Assembly (NCBI GenBank): GCA_949297805.1
Contig: CASFTG010000001.1
Location: 558,001 to 622,000, forward strand
Source: an uncultured bacterium
GTDB lineage: Bacteria > Bacillota_I > Bacilli_A > RFN20 > CAG-826
Direction: 5' to 3'
Length of the DNA stretch: 64,000 nt
Part shown: positions 8,587 to 17,329 of the stretch, piece by piece
How the letters are laid out: every line of letters begins with the position of its first letter
Position numbering within the stretch: position 1 is the stretch's first letter
Made by a program: the position numbers and the translations under genes
The notes under the pieces: generated by a model
What the model saw: the letters and a program-made list of their open reading frames with translations, nothing else
The model's database searches: none
What the model was told of the DNA's origin: nothing

Positions 8587-9990
8587 ATGTTCAACCCTTA
8601 TTTGAATAAAGAGAGCAAGCCGAAGGACTCTTACGAACGCTATACCGATGAACGGTATTGCACGAAGAAGATGGTCCGTGCCGACATGGGCGGTTTGACC
8701 TTGATCGACGGGATCTGGAAATCGGTCACCGCCTATCGCTTTAACCATTATTCGGCCGCCAAATCGCTGAAAAACCGCGCCGGCAAGGCTTTCCATTTCA
8801 TACTCACCGACGCCATCGGGAAGAAGATCGACGAACTGACCGCCATCCTTAATGATTTAGAGGCGAAATTAAGCGCCAACGAATCGGAGGATAACGCCAA
8901 GCGGCTCGCCTCCGACTGCATCGCCTATTTCGCCACCTCCCATGGGCATGATGGGAAGCAGATCGCCTCAACCGTCAAACTCGGTGCCATCGCCCCGGGG
9001 GAGAAGGACCTCGCTGGTCTAAGCGAGTATTACCAGGACCTTCTGCATTTCCTGAAGCTTGAGAAAGAGGACTTCGAGGATTTCCTCGACGAAGCCGCCG
9101 CTTCCTTGGGCATCGAGGAAGGGCAGCTCTACCGCGACTCCGACAAGAAAAACGTCTTCATGCGGATGTCGGAGGCCTGGGAATACGAGGATGGGCTCGA
9201 TTGCTCCGATATCCCCGATTACCTGGATTCGCTTTACGCCTTCCTCCTCAATGATCCCCATTCGGCCTTATTGAAAGGACTCTCCGCCCTCTTCTATTGC
9301 GACTTCGTTCAGCCTTTTAAGGAAAGGGGCGAATTGCTTTCGCTTCTCCTAGCCAAGATGGTCCTAACCAGGCAATTCCCCAACCTCGGCCCCTATCTTC
9401 CAATCGAAGGATTCACCAAACATGACCCCGAGTACCTCGACCTCGCCAATTCGGCTATCGAGGACGGCGACCTTTCCTACCCGGTCTACCATTTCCTGAC
9501 CCTCCTCCGTTCGCGGCTATCGTTGATGGAGATCAAAGAGGTCGAGAGGAAGGAGACGGTGGCGGTGCCACCGCCAGCCCCGGAGCCGGTCAAGGAAGAG
9601 CCGGTCGTTGAGGCGAAACCCATTGAACCGGTTGAGCCTAAGCCGGTTCCTGCCCCCAAGCCGGCGGTTGAGCGGATCGAGACCCTCCCGACCTCGGAAG
9701 GGCAGCTGGCCATCGTGGTGCCGAAAAACCATCTAAGCGAGAAAGAGCTTAAGGATGCGGCCCGTTACATCGCCATGACCCATCCGAATTTGCGCAAAAC
9801 CCAAGCCAACTTCTACGTCGCCCATTGCGAGATCGGCTGCTTCTATACCATCGCCGATTACAAGAAGCACGCCAAATGCGCCTATGAAACCGCCCGGACC
9901 TCGATGGATAAGCTCGCCGAGGAAGGGTTCTACAAGAAACTACAGTTAAAAAACAAATACGTCTATACCCCGATTAAGCAGAATAGCTAA
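8587..9990 (+). CDS. Fido/Fic-like protein with degraded active-site motif and C-terminal winged helix
   Basis: A 467-residue cytoplasmic protein. Near residue 239 it reads FVQPFKERGELLSLLL, which aligns by eye with the Fic motif HPFxxGNGR and its following helix, but the catalytic His is Gln and the GNGR part is lost. If the alignment is right, it cannot transfer AMP in the usual way. A proline/glutamate-rich linker (about 322-360) leads to a C-terminal region of about 90 residues that looks like a winged helix (ARTSMDKLAEEGFYKK), as in Fic proteins with DNA-binding tails. The ATG at 8587 is the first in-frame ATG after the promoter; an ATG at 8570 is out of frame. The assignment to Fido is tentative. 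Confidence 0.5.
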   Translation: MFNPYLNKESKPKDSYERYTDERYCTKKMVRADMGGLTLIDGIWKSVTAYRFNHYSAAKSLKNRAGKAFHFILTDAIGKKIDELTAILNDLEAKLSANESEDNAKRLASDCIAYFATSHGHDGKQIASTVKLGAIAPGEKDLAGLSEYYQDLLHFLKLEKEDFEDFLDEAAASLGIEEGQLYRDSDKKNVFMRMSEAWEYEDGLDCSDIPDYLDSLYAFLLNDPHSALLKGLSALFYCDFVQPFKERGELLSLLLAKMVLTRQFPNLGPYLPIEGFTKHDPEYLDLANSAIEDGDLSYPVYHFLTLLRSRLSLMEIKEVERKETVAVPPPAPEPVKEEPVVEAKPIEPVEPKPVPAPKPAVERIETLPTSEGQLAIVVPKNHLSEKELKDAARYIAMTHPNLRKTQANFYVAHCEIGCFYTIADYKKHAKCAYETARTSMDKLAEEGFYKKLQLKNKYVYTPIKQNS

Positions 9991-10007
9991 CAAGGAGAGA
10001 GAACACC

Positions 10008-10271
10008 ATGCATCTGCCCTTACTTATGGCCGACTGGCTCATCCCGGTCATCCTGGTCGCCGTCTTCGGCGTCATTGTCATCGCCGTCATCTTGATCCGA
10101 CGCCATGTCTCGTTCTTTAAGTCCGATGAGAAGCCTAAGGACCAAAACGAGATCGCCAAGGAAGAGCTCGACCGGCTGCTCGAGCCCGTCGAGGAGATGA
10201 AACCCTCGGAGGATGAGACGGAAGAAACGGAAAAAACCGAAGCCGAGGAAGAAAAGAAGTCGGGCGAATGA
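10008..10271 (+). CDS. Small membrane-anchored acidic protein
   Basis: An 87-residue protein with one N-terminal membrane helix (about residues 9-31), the basic stop-transfer RRH, and a very acidic Glu/Lys tail. The tail would face the cytoplasm by the positive-inside rule. AAGGAGAG precedes the ATG. The last bases overlap the hemW start (ATGA), so the two are translationally coupled. No family recognised. Confidence 0.7.
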   Translation: MHLPLLMADWLIPVILVAVFGVIVIAVILIRRHVSFFKSDEKPKDQNEIAKEELDRLLEPVEEMKPSEDETEETEKTEAEEEKKSGE

Positions 10272-11347
10272 GCTCGCTTTATATCCATATCCCTTTTTGC
10301 CCCCGGATTTGTCCTTATTGCGATTTCCTTAAGCTTTATTATTTCCCCGATTGGGGGAAACGGTATTGCGCGAAGCTAGTGGAGGAAATAAGCGCCCTTC
10401 CGGGGCTTTTCGATACCATTTACCTTGGCGGTGGAACCCCGACTTGCCTTGAGTTATCTGATTTGTCGAAGGTTCTTTCCGCTTGCCAAGCCCACCTAAA
10501 GGAGGGCGGGGAATTCTCCATCGAAGGGAACCCGGAGTCCTTTTCCAAGCGGCTGTGCGTCCAGCTTTCCTTAAACGGAATCAATCGGGTCTCGATCGGG
10601 GCCCAATCGGCCAATCCGAAGACCTTGTTGACCTTAGGGCGTTCCCATAGCTTCGCCGACGTGACCCATGCCATCGCCAATCTTCGCCAAACTGGGATTA
10701 AAAACATCAACCTGGATTTGATGTATGCCTTGCCTAGCGAAAGTGGGAATGAGGCTAAATCTGATGCCCTGGAGTTTGCCACTTTGCCCATAACCCATAT
10801 ATCGGCTTATTCCTTGATTCTCGAGGAGAACTCGGTCTATGGGAAAATGGGAGTTAAAGAAGCCGACGAGGACAGCCAGGCCGAGCAGTTCCAACTGATC
10901 AAACAAGCTTTGGAAGCGCATGGCTTGGCCCAATACGAGGTGTCTTCTTTCGCTAAACCGGGCTATGAATGCCGTCATAACCTTAATTATTGGGAAGACG
11001 GGTATTACCTGGCTTTAGGCATCGGGGGGGCTGGCTATGATGAAAAGGGCCATTATAAGAACAAAATCGGCTTGCTTGATTATTTTGCCCATGGTTCCGT
11101 CCGGGAGTACGAAACAGAGGATAAGCAAGACCAATTCGAGACGTTCTTGTTGACCAATCTCCGGCTGGTCAAAGGGTTTGCGATTTCCGAGTTCATTCGC
11201 CGATTCGGGGAAGAAGAATGGGGCAAATTAGAAGCCAAAGCCCGAAAGGACATCGGTTTAGGACTACTATGCGTTGAAGAAGGCCGAGTCTATTGCACCG
11301 AAAAGGGGCTGATGCTCCTTGATTCGGTCCTGTTGGATCTCTTCTAG
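10268..11347 (+). CDS. hemW: Radical SAM heme chaperone HemW (coproporphyrinogen III oxidase-like)
   Basis: HemW proteins bind a [4Fe-4S] cluster and S-adenosylmethionine and pass heme to target proteins. The N-terminus gives the diagnostic HIPFCPRICPYCDF, with the CxxxCxxC cluster ligands. The motif GGGTPT follows near residue 55. Length 359 residues matches HemW and is shorter than true HemN oxidases, which also carry an extra N-terminal Cys and an extension. The start overlaps the previous gene by 4 nt. The position between lepA and hrcA is conserved in Bacilli. True HemN activity is unlikely but cannot be excluded from sequence alone. Confidence 0.9.
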   Translation: MSSLYIHIPFCPRICPYCDFLKLYYFPDWGKRYCAKLVEEISALPGLFDTIYLGGGTPTCLELSDLSKVLSACQAHLKEGGEFSIEGNPESFSKRLCVQLSLNGINRVSIGAQSANPKTLLTLGRSHSFADVTHAIANLRQTGIKNINLDLMYALPSESGNEAKSDALEFATLPITHISAYSLILEENSVYGKMGVKEADEDSQAEQFQLIKQALEAHGLAQYEVSSFAKPGYECRHNLNYWEDGYYLALGIGGAGYDEKGHYKNKIGLLDYFAHGSVREYETEDKQDQFETFLLTNLRLVKGFAISEFIRRFGEEEWGKLEAKARKDIGLGLLCVEEGRVYCTEKGLMLLDSVLLDLF

Positions 11348-11349
11348 TT

Positions 11350-11619
11350 ATGTATTACGACCGGTTCATCGACATTCGAAACCTAGAGTCGATTCCAGTC
11401 TTTCAGGACCGGCAGGCTTATTTCGTCGACTTCTGTTCTTTGGGAATCCTCTCACCGGTCGTGGTAAGCTTCCCGACTTTCAACGGTTATTGCTTCACCC
11501 ATGTCCTGCCGATCGTCTTCCTTTGCATGGCCGGGCTGGCCTTATGGGGAACCATCCATTTATTCGTCAAAATCATCCGGAGGGAAAAGCGATTCATGTC
11601 TTTTAAAAAGGCTATTTAG
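11350..11619 (+). CDS. Small membrane protein, unknown
   Basis: An 89-residue protein starting 2 nt after the hemW stop. It has one clear hydrophobic segment (about residues 53-75) and a weaker one (about 28-45), then a basic tail (KIIRREKRFMSFKK). It is followed by a short stretch with stops and then another membrane ORF in a different frame. It may be a genuine small gene or the N-terminal remnant of a longer membrane protein broken by a frameshift. Confidence 0.45.
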   Translation: MYYDRFIDIRNLESIPVFQDRQAYFVDFCSLGILSPVVVSFPTFNGYCFTHVLPIVFLCMAGLALWGTIHLFVKIIRREKRFMSFKKAI

Positions 11620-11677
11620 GACCGTTATTGGCTACTGGCTTCCTTATTCTTGATCTGGCTTTCCTGTAGTTGCCCAT

Positions 11678-12034
11678 TTGGACCGCCCACCCTTATGTCG
11701 AGGGGAGCGCTTCGGGGTTAGGCTGAATCCGTTCTTCTTTTTTCCTCTACTGGCCTTCGCTTTTATTCCGCCGGCGATCTTCTTACTGGTTAAGCCCGAC
11801 AAAAGGGCCTTTTTCGGGATGCCTATCAATTTCGCGATAACCGCCTTTTGTGCCTATTTGTCGATCCTTTCCTTCGATAAGACCGGAGTTTGGCTCCATT
11901 TCCCCTTCGGCGGGATTCCTTTATCCGTGGAAATGGTTTTCGCTCGCTTAGCCATCATCATTTTGATAGGCGGCTTAGCTTTCGGGCTATCGAAACTTGC
12001 GGCGAGGATGGACAAAAGGCGGCAAGTAAACTAA
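11678..12034 (+). CDS. Small membrane protein, uncertain start
   Basis: Up to 118 residues if the TTG at 11678 is used. There are three hydrophobic segments (about residues 18-40, 46-66, 83-104) and a basic C-terminus (KLAARMDKRRQ). No ATG with a ribosome site lies before the first segment, and the frame is closed by a stop at 11651-11653. This leaves either a TTG start or a remnant joined originally to 11350-11619. No family recognised. The RDD protein follows after 12 nt. Confidence 0.4.
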   Translation: MDRPPLCRGERFGVRLNPFFFFPLLAFAFIPPAIFLLVKPDKRAFFGMPINFAITAFCAYLSILSFDKTGVWLHFPFGGIPLSVEMVFARLAIIILIGGLAFGLSKLAARMDKRRQVN

Positions 12035-12046
12035 CCTATTGTCGTT

Positions 12047-12454
12047 ATGGGAAGCGCTCGGTTCGACAAACGTGTCTATGCCTGGCTATTGGATGAGATC
12101 CCTTCGCTTTTGACTGCCATTACCATCGTTATCCTCATCTTCCGCTTCGCCCCTTCATTTTCCTGGTTCTTCGCCTTCTTCTTGGCCTTTTTATCCGGTT
12201 ATATCGTCTATTTCCTTTACGTTTTTATCCCGACGGCCGTGAGCTTAGGAGCCTCGCTAGGCATGAAGATGCAGCATATTAAAGCCATCCGGCCTGATGG
12301 GGCGCCGATCAATAAGAAAGATGCCGCCATCAAGGCTTTATTATCGGGCTTGATCCCGGTCATCATCGTCAATGCCCTCTATATGCTTTACGCCCATACC
12401 GAGCATTCCCCGATTGACCGGCTGACCGATTCAATCGTCATTTCTTTGCGTTAA
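12047..12454 (+). CDS. RDD-family membrane protein
   Basis: A 135-residue membrane protein. The N-terminus FDKRVYAWLLDEIP fits the RDD pattern (an Arg, then an Asp at the first membrane helix), followed by helices at about 18-36 and 40-65 and a third near 105-120. A cytoplasmic stretch (KMQHIKAIRPDGAPINKKDA) resembles the conserved RDD loop. The family has been linked to transport of small solutes or ions but the function is poorly known. The gene ends just before the hrcA control region, so it closes the lepA-hemW block. No clear Shine-Dalgarno. Confidence 0.65.
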   Translation: MGSARFDKRVYAWLLDEIPSLLTAITIVILIFRFAPSFSWFFAFFLAFLSGYIVYFLYVFIPTAVSLGASLGMKMQHIKAIRPDGAPINKKDAAIKALLSGLIPVIIVNALYMLYAHTEHSPIDRLTDSIVISLR

Positions 12455-12460
12455 CGAATT

Positions 12461-12533
12461 TTGGCACTCTCCCCTTGACAGTGCCAACCCTTTCCTTATA
12501 ATTTGTTTGGCAATCGGGAACCCCGAGTGCCAG
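12461..12533 (+). promoter_or_regulatory. hrcA-dnaK promoter with two CIRCE operators
   Basis: TTGACA (12475-12480), a 16-bp spacer and TATAAT (12497-12502). Two inverted repeats have the 9-9-9 architecture of CIRCE, the HrcA operator. The first is TTGGCACTC-N9-CAGTGCCAA (12461-12487) and contains the -35 box; the second is TTGGCAATC-N9-GAGTGCCAG (12507-12533) and starts just at the transcription start. HrcA binding at either would block transcription, giving tight heat-shock control with autoregulation. Confidence 0.9.
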
Positions 12534-12543
12534 AAAGGTTAAC

Positions 12544-13578
12544 ATGGAACGCCGCGATCTCATCTTAAAGCTTATCGTCGAGCACTTCATCAAGACCGCC
12601 CAACCGGTCGGAAGCCAGACGCTTTTGGATGAGTATAAGCTTGATTGCTCTTCCGCGACGATTCGTAACGAGATGAACGCCTTGGAGAAGGATGGCTTCC
12701 TCGAGAAACCCCATACTTCTTCCGGACGGGTCCCCTCAAAGCAGGGCTATGTCTATTATGTCGAGCATCTGCGCGACGATCGGATCGATGCTAGCGTCAA
12801 ATACGCCCTTGAAACGGTCTTAGATAAACAAGCCCAGACCGTCGAGGAGGTTATCAAGCAAAGCTGCGAGATTCTCTCGAACATGACTAACCTCGCCTCG
12901 GTCGTCTTAGGGCCGAAGGTCGAGCAGGAGCATCTGGTCTCGATCCAACTCATCCCCTTGTCGAGCAATACCGCCACCGCGGTGTTCGTCACCGACCAAG
13001 GGTATGTCGAGAACAAGACCTTCATCCTGCAGGAAGGCATCTCCATCGAGGACGTCAAAAAGACGGTCGATGGGCTGAACGAACGCCTTCGGGGCACCGC
13101 CATCGCCGATATCGTCCCCAAAATGGAGGCGATGCGGCCGGCCCTCACCGATTACCTCGTCGGCAAAGACGCCATCTACCAGGCTTTCTTCGCCGCCTTC
13201 GCTAAGTTCGCCTCCGAGCGGATGAACCTTTATGGAAAGGCCCATCTGCTTGAGCAGCCGGAGTACAAGGCCGATGCCAATAAGCTTCGCAAGCTGTTGG
13301 GATTGCTCGAAAGCCCTGATGAGCTCCGGACCGCCTTAAGCGAATCAAGCGAAGCCGGGGAGTCCGACATTCACATCAAGATCGGCTCCGACGAATCCGG
13401 CCTCGATGACGTGGCCTTGGTCACCGCCAAGGTCCAGATACCGGGCGGACAAAACGCCTCGATATCGCTCGTCGGCCCGAAGCGGATGGATTACGACAAG
13501 GCGATGGGGCTGCTTAGTTACGTTACTGAGCGGCTTGATGAATACTTCGCCGGCAAGAAAGGAGAGAAGAAACAATGA
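12544..13578 (+). CDS. hrcA: Heat-inducible transcription repressor HrcA
   Basis: HrcA represses class I heat-shock genes by binding CIRCE and needs the chaperonin system for folding. The 344-residue length is normal. The N-terminal winged helix includes SSATIRNEMNALEKDGFLEKPHTSSGRVPS (residues about 33-62), which is characteristic; the dimerisation and inserted domains follow. AAAGG precedes the ATG by 5 nt. The promoter carries two CIRCE elements, so it regulates itself. It overlaps grpE by 4 nt. Confidence 0.97.
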   Translation: MERRDLILKLIVEHFIKTAQPVGSQTLLDEYKLDCSSATIRNEMNALEKDGFLEKPHTSSGRVPSKQGYVYYVEHLRDDRIDASVKYALETVLDKQAQTVEEVIKQSCEILSNMTNLASVVLGPKVEQEHLVSIQLIPLSSNTATAVFVTDQGYVENKTFILQEGISIEDVKKTVDGLNERLRGTAIADIVPKMEAMRPALTDYLVGKDAIYQAFFAAFAKFASERMNLYGKAHLLEQPEYKADANKLRKLLGLLESPDELRTALSESSEAGESDIHIKIGSDESGLDDVALVTAKVQIPGGQNASISLVGPKRMDYDKAMGLLSYVTERLDEYFAGKKGEKKQ

Positions 13579-14219
13579 GCGAGGAAAAGGAAAAAGAAAA
13601 CGAAAACGCCCCCGAGGAGGAAGAAAAGCCCTCTCGGAAGGAGAAGAAGCAGCTCGCTTCCTTATCCGAGCAGCTCGAGAAGATAAAGAAAGAGCTCGAT
13701 GAGAGCCACAAGGCCTTAGAGAAGGCCAATGCCGACATCGACCACTGGAAGAATGAGTATTACCGGGCTTACGCCGATACCCAAAACCTCCGGAAATCGT
13801 TAGAAGAAGACGCTAGGACCGCCTACCGTTACCGGTCCGAGGGGTTCCTCGCGAACCTCCTACCGGCCCTTGATGCCTTCCATATCGCCTTACAAAACGA
13901 GCCGCCGACTCCGGAAACGAAAAATTACCTCGTCGGCTTCTCCTACATCTACAACTCCCTCGTCAAAGTGCTCACCGACGAAGGGGTGTCGGAAATCGCC
14001 CCGCAAGAGGGCGAGGAGTTCGATCCCAGTAGGATGCAAGCAGTCGAAGCGACCGTTTCCGAGGGCGAACCGAATAAAGTGCTCAAGGTTTACGCCAAAG
14101 GGTACAAACTCCATGACCATCTCATCCGCCCGGCCATGGTCGAAGTGAGCAAGAAGGCGGATGAAGCTAAGAAAGAAGAAAAATCCGAGGAGGGCGAAAC
14201 CTCTCCGGCCCAAGCCTAA
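13575..14219 (+). CDS. grpE: Nucleotide exchange factor GrpE
   Basis: GrpE releases ADP from DnaK and acts as a dimer. The 214-residue protein has a charged, disordered N-terminus (about 1-25), a long coiled coil (about 25-85), the conserved segment YRAYADTQNLRKS, and the C-terminal beta domain (about 125-190) with QAVEATVSEGEPNKVL. A Glu/Lys-rich tail follows. The ATGA overlap with hrcA indicates coupling. dnaK follows after 15 nt with its own AAGGAGGA ribosome site. Confidence 0.95.
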   Translation: MSEEKEKENENAPEEEEKPSRKEKKQLASLSEQLEKIKKELDESHKALEKANADIDHWKNEYYRAYADTQNLRKSLEEDARTAYRYRSEGFLANLLPALDAFHIALQNEPPTPETKNYLVGFSYIYNSLVKVLTDEGVSEIAPQEGEEFDPSRMQAVEATVSEGEPNKVLKVYAKGYKLHDHLIRPAMVEVSKKADEAKKEEKSEEGETSPAQA

Positions 14220-14234
14220 GGAGGAATAATCATT

Positions 14235-16061
14235 ATGGCAAAAGAAATCATCGTCGGTATCGACTTAGGTACCACCAATTCCGTCATCAGCTACATGCAA
14301 AGCGATGGCAAAGTCAAAGTCATCCCGAACCCCGAAGGGACCAACACCACCCCCTCGGTCGTCGGCTTCAAGGCCAGCGGGGAGGAGATTGTCGGCAATG
14401 CCGCCAAACGGCAAGCCATCACTAACCCCGACACCGTCTCTAGCGCCAAACGGAAGATGGGGACCGCCGACAAATTCCACATCGCCTGCCTCGATAAGGA
14501 CTTCACCCCGCAGGAAATCTCAGCCAAGGTCTTGGCTTATATGAAGTCCTATGCCGAGAAGAACATCGGCCAGACTATCTCCAAAGCCGTCATCACCGTC
14601 CCGGCCTACTTCAACGATGCCCAGCGGCAAGCCACCAAAGACGCCGGCACTATCGCCGGGCTTGACGTCGTCCGGATCATCAACGAACCGACCGCCGCCT
14701 GCTTAGCCTATGGCCTTGACACCGACAAGAGTGAGAAGGTCATGGTCTTCGACCTCGGCGGCGGGACCCTCGATGTCTCGATCCTCGATATTGGCGATGG
14801 GACCTTCCAAGTCCTCTCGACCAACGGCGACACCCGTCTCGGCGGCGATGACTGGGACCACGTCTTAGCCGACTGGATCCAGGCCCAGATCAAGATCGAA
14901 TATGGGGTCGATTTGACCGATAAGATGGCCCGTCAGCGTTTCATCGACGCGGCTGAACGGGCCAAGATCGAGCTCTCGAGCAGCCTTGAGACCACCATCT
15001 CCCTCCCGTTCATCGGCATGAGCAAGAACGGCCCGATCAACTTCGAGACCAAACTCACCCGGGCCAAATTCCAGGATTTGACCAAGAGCCTATTGGAACG
15101 CTGCAAAGCCCCGATGACCAACGCCTTGAAGGACTCCGGCCTCTCCTATAACGATATCGGCACCATCCTCATGATCGGTGGCTCGACCCGGATGCCGGCT
15201 GTCCAAGAGATGGTCAAAGCCGTCACCGGCAAGCCCATCAATCTCTCGGTCAACCCCGATGAGGCCGTCAGTATCGGCGCCGCCATCCAAGGCGCGGTCA
15301 TCGCTGGCGATGTCAAAGACGTGGTCTTGCTCGACGTCACCCCGTTGACCTTGGGCATCGAGACCTTAGGCGGGGTCATGACTCCGCTTATCCCGCGGAA
15401 CACCACCATCCCGACCACCAAGAGTCAAATCTTCTCGACCGCCGAAGACAACCAGCCGGCCGTCGACATCATGGTCTATCAGGGCGAGCGCTCGATGGCT
15501 CATGACAACAAGCTATTAGGCCACTTCCAACTCTCCGGCATCAAACCGGCCCGGCGCGGCCAGCCGCGAATCGAGGTCACCTTCTCGATCGACGTTAACG
15601 GCATCGTCAAGGTTTCGGCCAAAGACCTCGACACCCAACAGAGCCAAGACATCACCATCTCCGGCAGCAATGGCCTCTCGAAAGAGGACATCGACCGGAT
15701 GATCAAGGATGCCGAAGCCAACAAGGCCGCCGATGAGAAGCGGAAAGGCGACGTCGAGGTCAAGAACAAAGCTCAGACCTACGTCGACCAGATCAACTCC
15801 GTCCTCAATGAGAAGGGCGAGCAGATCCCGGCCGAGCAGAAAGAGCAATTGACCAAGATCCGCGACGAAGCCCAAGGGGCCATCGAATCCGACAACATCG
15901 AGAAACTCCGGGAAATCGTCGGCCGCCTCGAAGATATGGCCGCCCAGGCCGCCTCGATGGGGGCTCAGGCGAATAACGCTTCCCAAGAAGCGCCGAAGAC
16001 CGAAGAAGGCACCCAGACCGCCGATGACGTGGTCGATGCCGACTTCACCGACAAAAAGTAA
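14235..16061 (+). CDS. dnaK: Chaperone DnaK (Hsp70)
   Basis: The 608-residue Hsp70 holds nascent and denatured proteins in an ATP-dependent cycle. Phosphate-loop motif GIDLGTTNS at the N-terminus, the second phosphate motif [10 protein letters not shown], and the adenosine motif GGSTRMP are all present. The substrate-binding domain (about 365-500) includes [14 protein letters not shown], and the lid is followed by a Gln/Ala-rich tail ending DVVDADF, close to the usual DVVDAEF. The short Gram-positive form lacks the insertion of about 24 residues in the ATPase lobe. Part of hrcA-grpE-dnaK-dnaJ. Confidence 0.98.
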   Translation: MAKEIIVGIDLGTTNSVISYMQSDGKVKVIPNPEGTNTTPSVVGFKASGEEIVGNAAKRQAITNPDTVSSAKRKMGTADKFHIACLDKDFTPQEISAKVLAYMKSYAEKNIGQTISKAVITVPAYFNDAQRQATKDAGTIAGLDVVRIINEPTAACLAYGLDTDKSEKVMVFDLGGGTLDVSILDIGDGTFQVLSTNGDTRLGGDDWDHVLADWIQAQIKIEYGVDLTDKMARQRFIDAAERAKIELSSSLETTISLPFIGMSKNGPINFETKLTRAKFQDLTKSLLERCKAPMTNALKDSGLSYNDIGTILMIGGSTRMPAVQEMVKAVTGKPINLSVNPDEAVSIGAAIQGAVIAGDVKDVVLLDVTPLTLGIETLGGVMTPLIPRNTTIPTTKSQIFSTAEDNQPAVDIMVYQGERSMAHDNKLLGHFQLSGIKPARRGQPRIEVTFSIDVNGIVKVSAKDLDTQQSQDITISGSNGLSKEDIDRMIKDAEANKAADEKRKGDVEVKNKAQTYVDQINSVLNEKGEQIPAEQKEQLTKIRDEAQGAIESDNIEKLREIVGRLEDMAAQAASMGAQANNASQEAPKTEEGTQTADDVVDADFTDKK

Positions 16062-16078
16062 TCGTCATCATTAAGCAA

Positions 16079-16116
16079 AACCGAGAAGGCGCCTAACCGC
16101 GCCTTCTCTCGGTTAA
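16079..16116 (+). terminator. Hairpin between dnaK and dnaJ (attenuator or mRNA stabiliser)
   Basis: Strong stem with arms ACCGAGAAGGCGC and GCGCCTTCTCTCGGT (a 2-nt bulge on the right) around a 6-nt loop. It is followed by AAAGGAGG rather than a T run, so it more likely protects or partially terminates the mRNA and lowers dnaJ relative to dnaK than acts as a full terminator. Confidence 0.6.
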
Positions 16117-16129
16117 AGGAGGATAGCCA

Positions 16130-17272
16130 ATGGCCAAAAGGGATTTCTATGAGGTATTGGGGGTCAGCAAATCGGCGACTAAGGACGAGATTCGCAGCGC
16201 CTACCGCAAGTTGGCGAAGAAATACCACCCCGATATCAACCATGACCCGGACGCCCCGAAGATGTTCGAGGAGGTCCAGGAAGCCTATGACGTCCTTTCC
16301 GACGATTCCAAGCGGCGGCAATACGATCAGTTCGGCATGGCCGCCTTTGAGCAAGGAGCCTCGACCGGCGGATCCGGCAACCCCTTTGGTGGGGCGGGCT
16401 TCTCCTCGGCTGGCTTCGGCGACATCGATTTAGGCGACATCTTCTCCTCCTTCTTCGGAGGCGGGGCCAGGCGGCAAGCCCGCAAAGCCTCGACCGCGCC
16501 GGAGAAAGGTGAGAATAAGTTCACCCGGATCCGCATCTCTTTCATGGATGCGGTCCTCGGGACGAAGATCAAGCTCAACGTCTCTTACGATGAGCCCTGC
16601 GAGCATTGCCATGGAACTGGGGCCGAGAATCCGAGCGACATCGATACCTGCCCGCAGTGTGGGGGTTCGGGGGTCGTCATGAGCCAGCAACGGACCATCT
16701 TTGGGGTCATGCAGAGTCAATCGGTCTGCCCCCATTGCGGTGGCACTGGCAAAATCGTCCGCAACAAATGCCATCTTTGCGGCGGGGAAGGGTATTCCCA
16801 CGTCCGGAAGGATATTCCGGTCAACGTCCCGGCCGGCATCGCCTCGGGTCAGCAGATCCGGGTGGCCGGCAAGGGCGAAAGAGGCCGCAACGGCGGGCCT
16901 AATGGCGATCTCTTCGTCGAGGTCCTCGTCGCCGAGCATCCTTATTTCAAGCGGAATGGGAACGATGTCCACCTCGAAGTGCCCCTTTCCTTCGTTTCCT
17001 GCGCCCTTGGGACCTCGATTGACGTCCCGACGGTCTATGGTGAGGTCTCGGTCAACATCCCGGAAGGGACCCAGCCAGACCAGATACTGAAGATCAAAGG
17101 GCGGGGCATCAAGGATCTAAGGACCGGGGTGCCAGGGGATGAATACCTCCACATCAAGGTCCAGACGCCGACCAAGCTCTCCAAAGCCCAGAAGCAGCTA
17201 TTGAATGAATTCCAAGCCAATTCCAAAGGCGAGTCCGCTTATGAGAAGTGGAAAGCGCGCTTCCAAGCCTAA
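16130..17272 (+). CDS. dnaJ: Chaperone DnaJ (Hsp40)
   Basis: DnaJ stimulates DnaK ATPase and delivers substrates. The 380-residue type I protein has the J domain (about 1-70) with HPD in KKYHPDINHD, a Gly/Phe-rich linker, four CxxCxGxG zinc repeats between about 150 and 215 (for example CEHCHGTG, CPQCGGSG, CPHCGGTG, CHLCGGEG) and the C-terminal substrate domain. A strong AAAGGAGGA precedes the ATG. The gene ends the heat-shock operon, closed by a terminator. Confidence 0.98.
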   Translation: MAKRDFYEVLGVSKSATKDEIRSAYRKLAKKYHPDINHDPDAPKMFEEVQEAYDVLSDDSKRRQYDQFGMAAFEQGASTGGSGNPFGGAGFSSAGFGDIDLGDIFSSFFGGGARRQARKASTAPEKGENKFTRIRISFMDAVLGTKIKLNVSYDEPCEHCHGTGAENPSDIDTCPQCGGSGVVMSQQRTIFGVMQSQSVCPHCGGTGKIVRNKCHLCGGEGYSHVRKDIPVNVPAGIASGQQIRVAGKGERGRNGGPNGDLFVEVLVAEHPYFKRNGNDVHLEVPLSFVSCALGTSIDVPTVYGEVSVNIPEGTQPDQILKIKGRGIKDLRTGVPGDEYLHIKVQTPTKLSKAQKQLLNEFQANSKGESAYEKWKARFQA

Positions 17273-17297
17273 CCGGGTTTAAGACCCGGTTTTCTTT
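17271..17297 (+). terminator. Rho-independent terminator after dnaJ
   Basis: Stem AACCGGGT / ACCCGGTT with a 5-nt loop followed by TTCTTTT. It starts at the dnaJ stop codon. Confidence 0.85.
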
Positions 17298-17306
17298 TGC
17301 TAAAAT
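17298..17306 (+). promoter_or_regulatory. Extended -10 promoter of the deaminase gene
   Basis: TGCTAAAAT, an extended -10 element. The predicted start near 17313 leaves a short leader with GGGGAG before the ATG at 17330. Confidence 0.5.
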
Positions 17307-17329
17307 ATGGCCGATTGGGGAGAATGCCA

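Noticed and set aside
11024..11030. G7 tract in hemW as a second phase-variable site
   Set aside because: It encodes conserved glycines of HemW in a GC-rich gene and is best explained by coding constraint.
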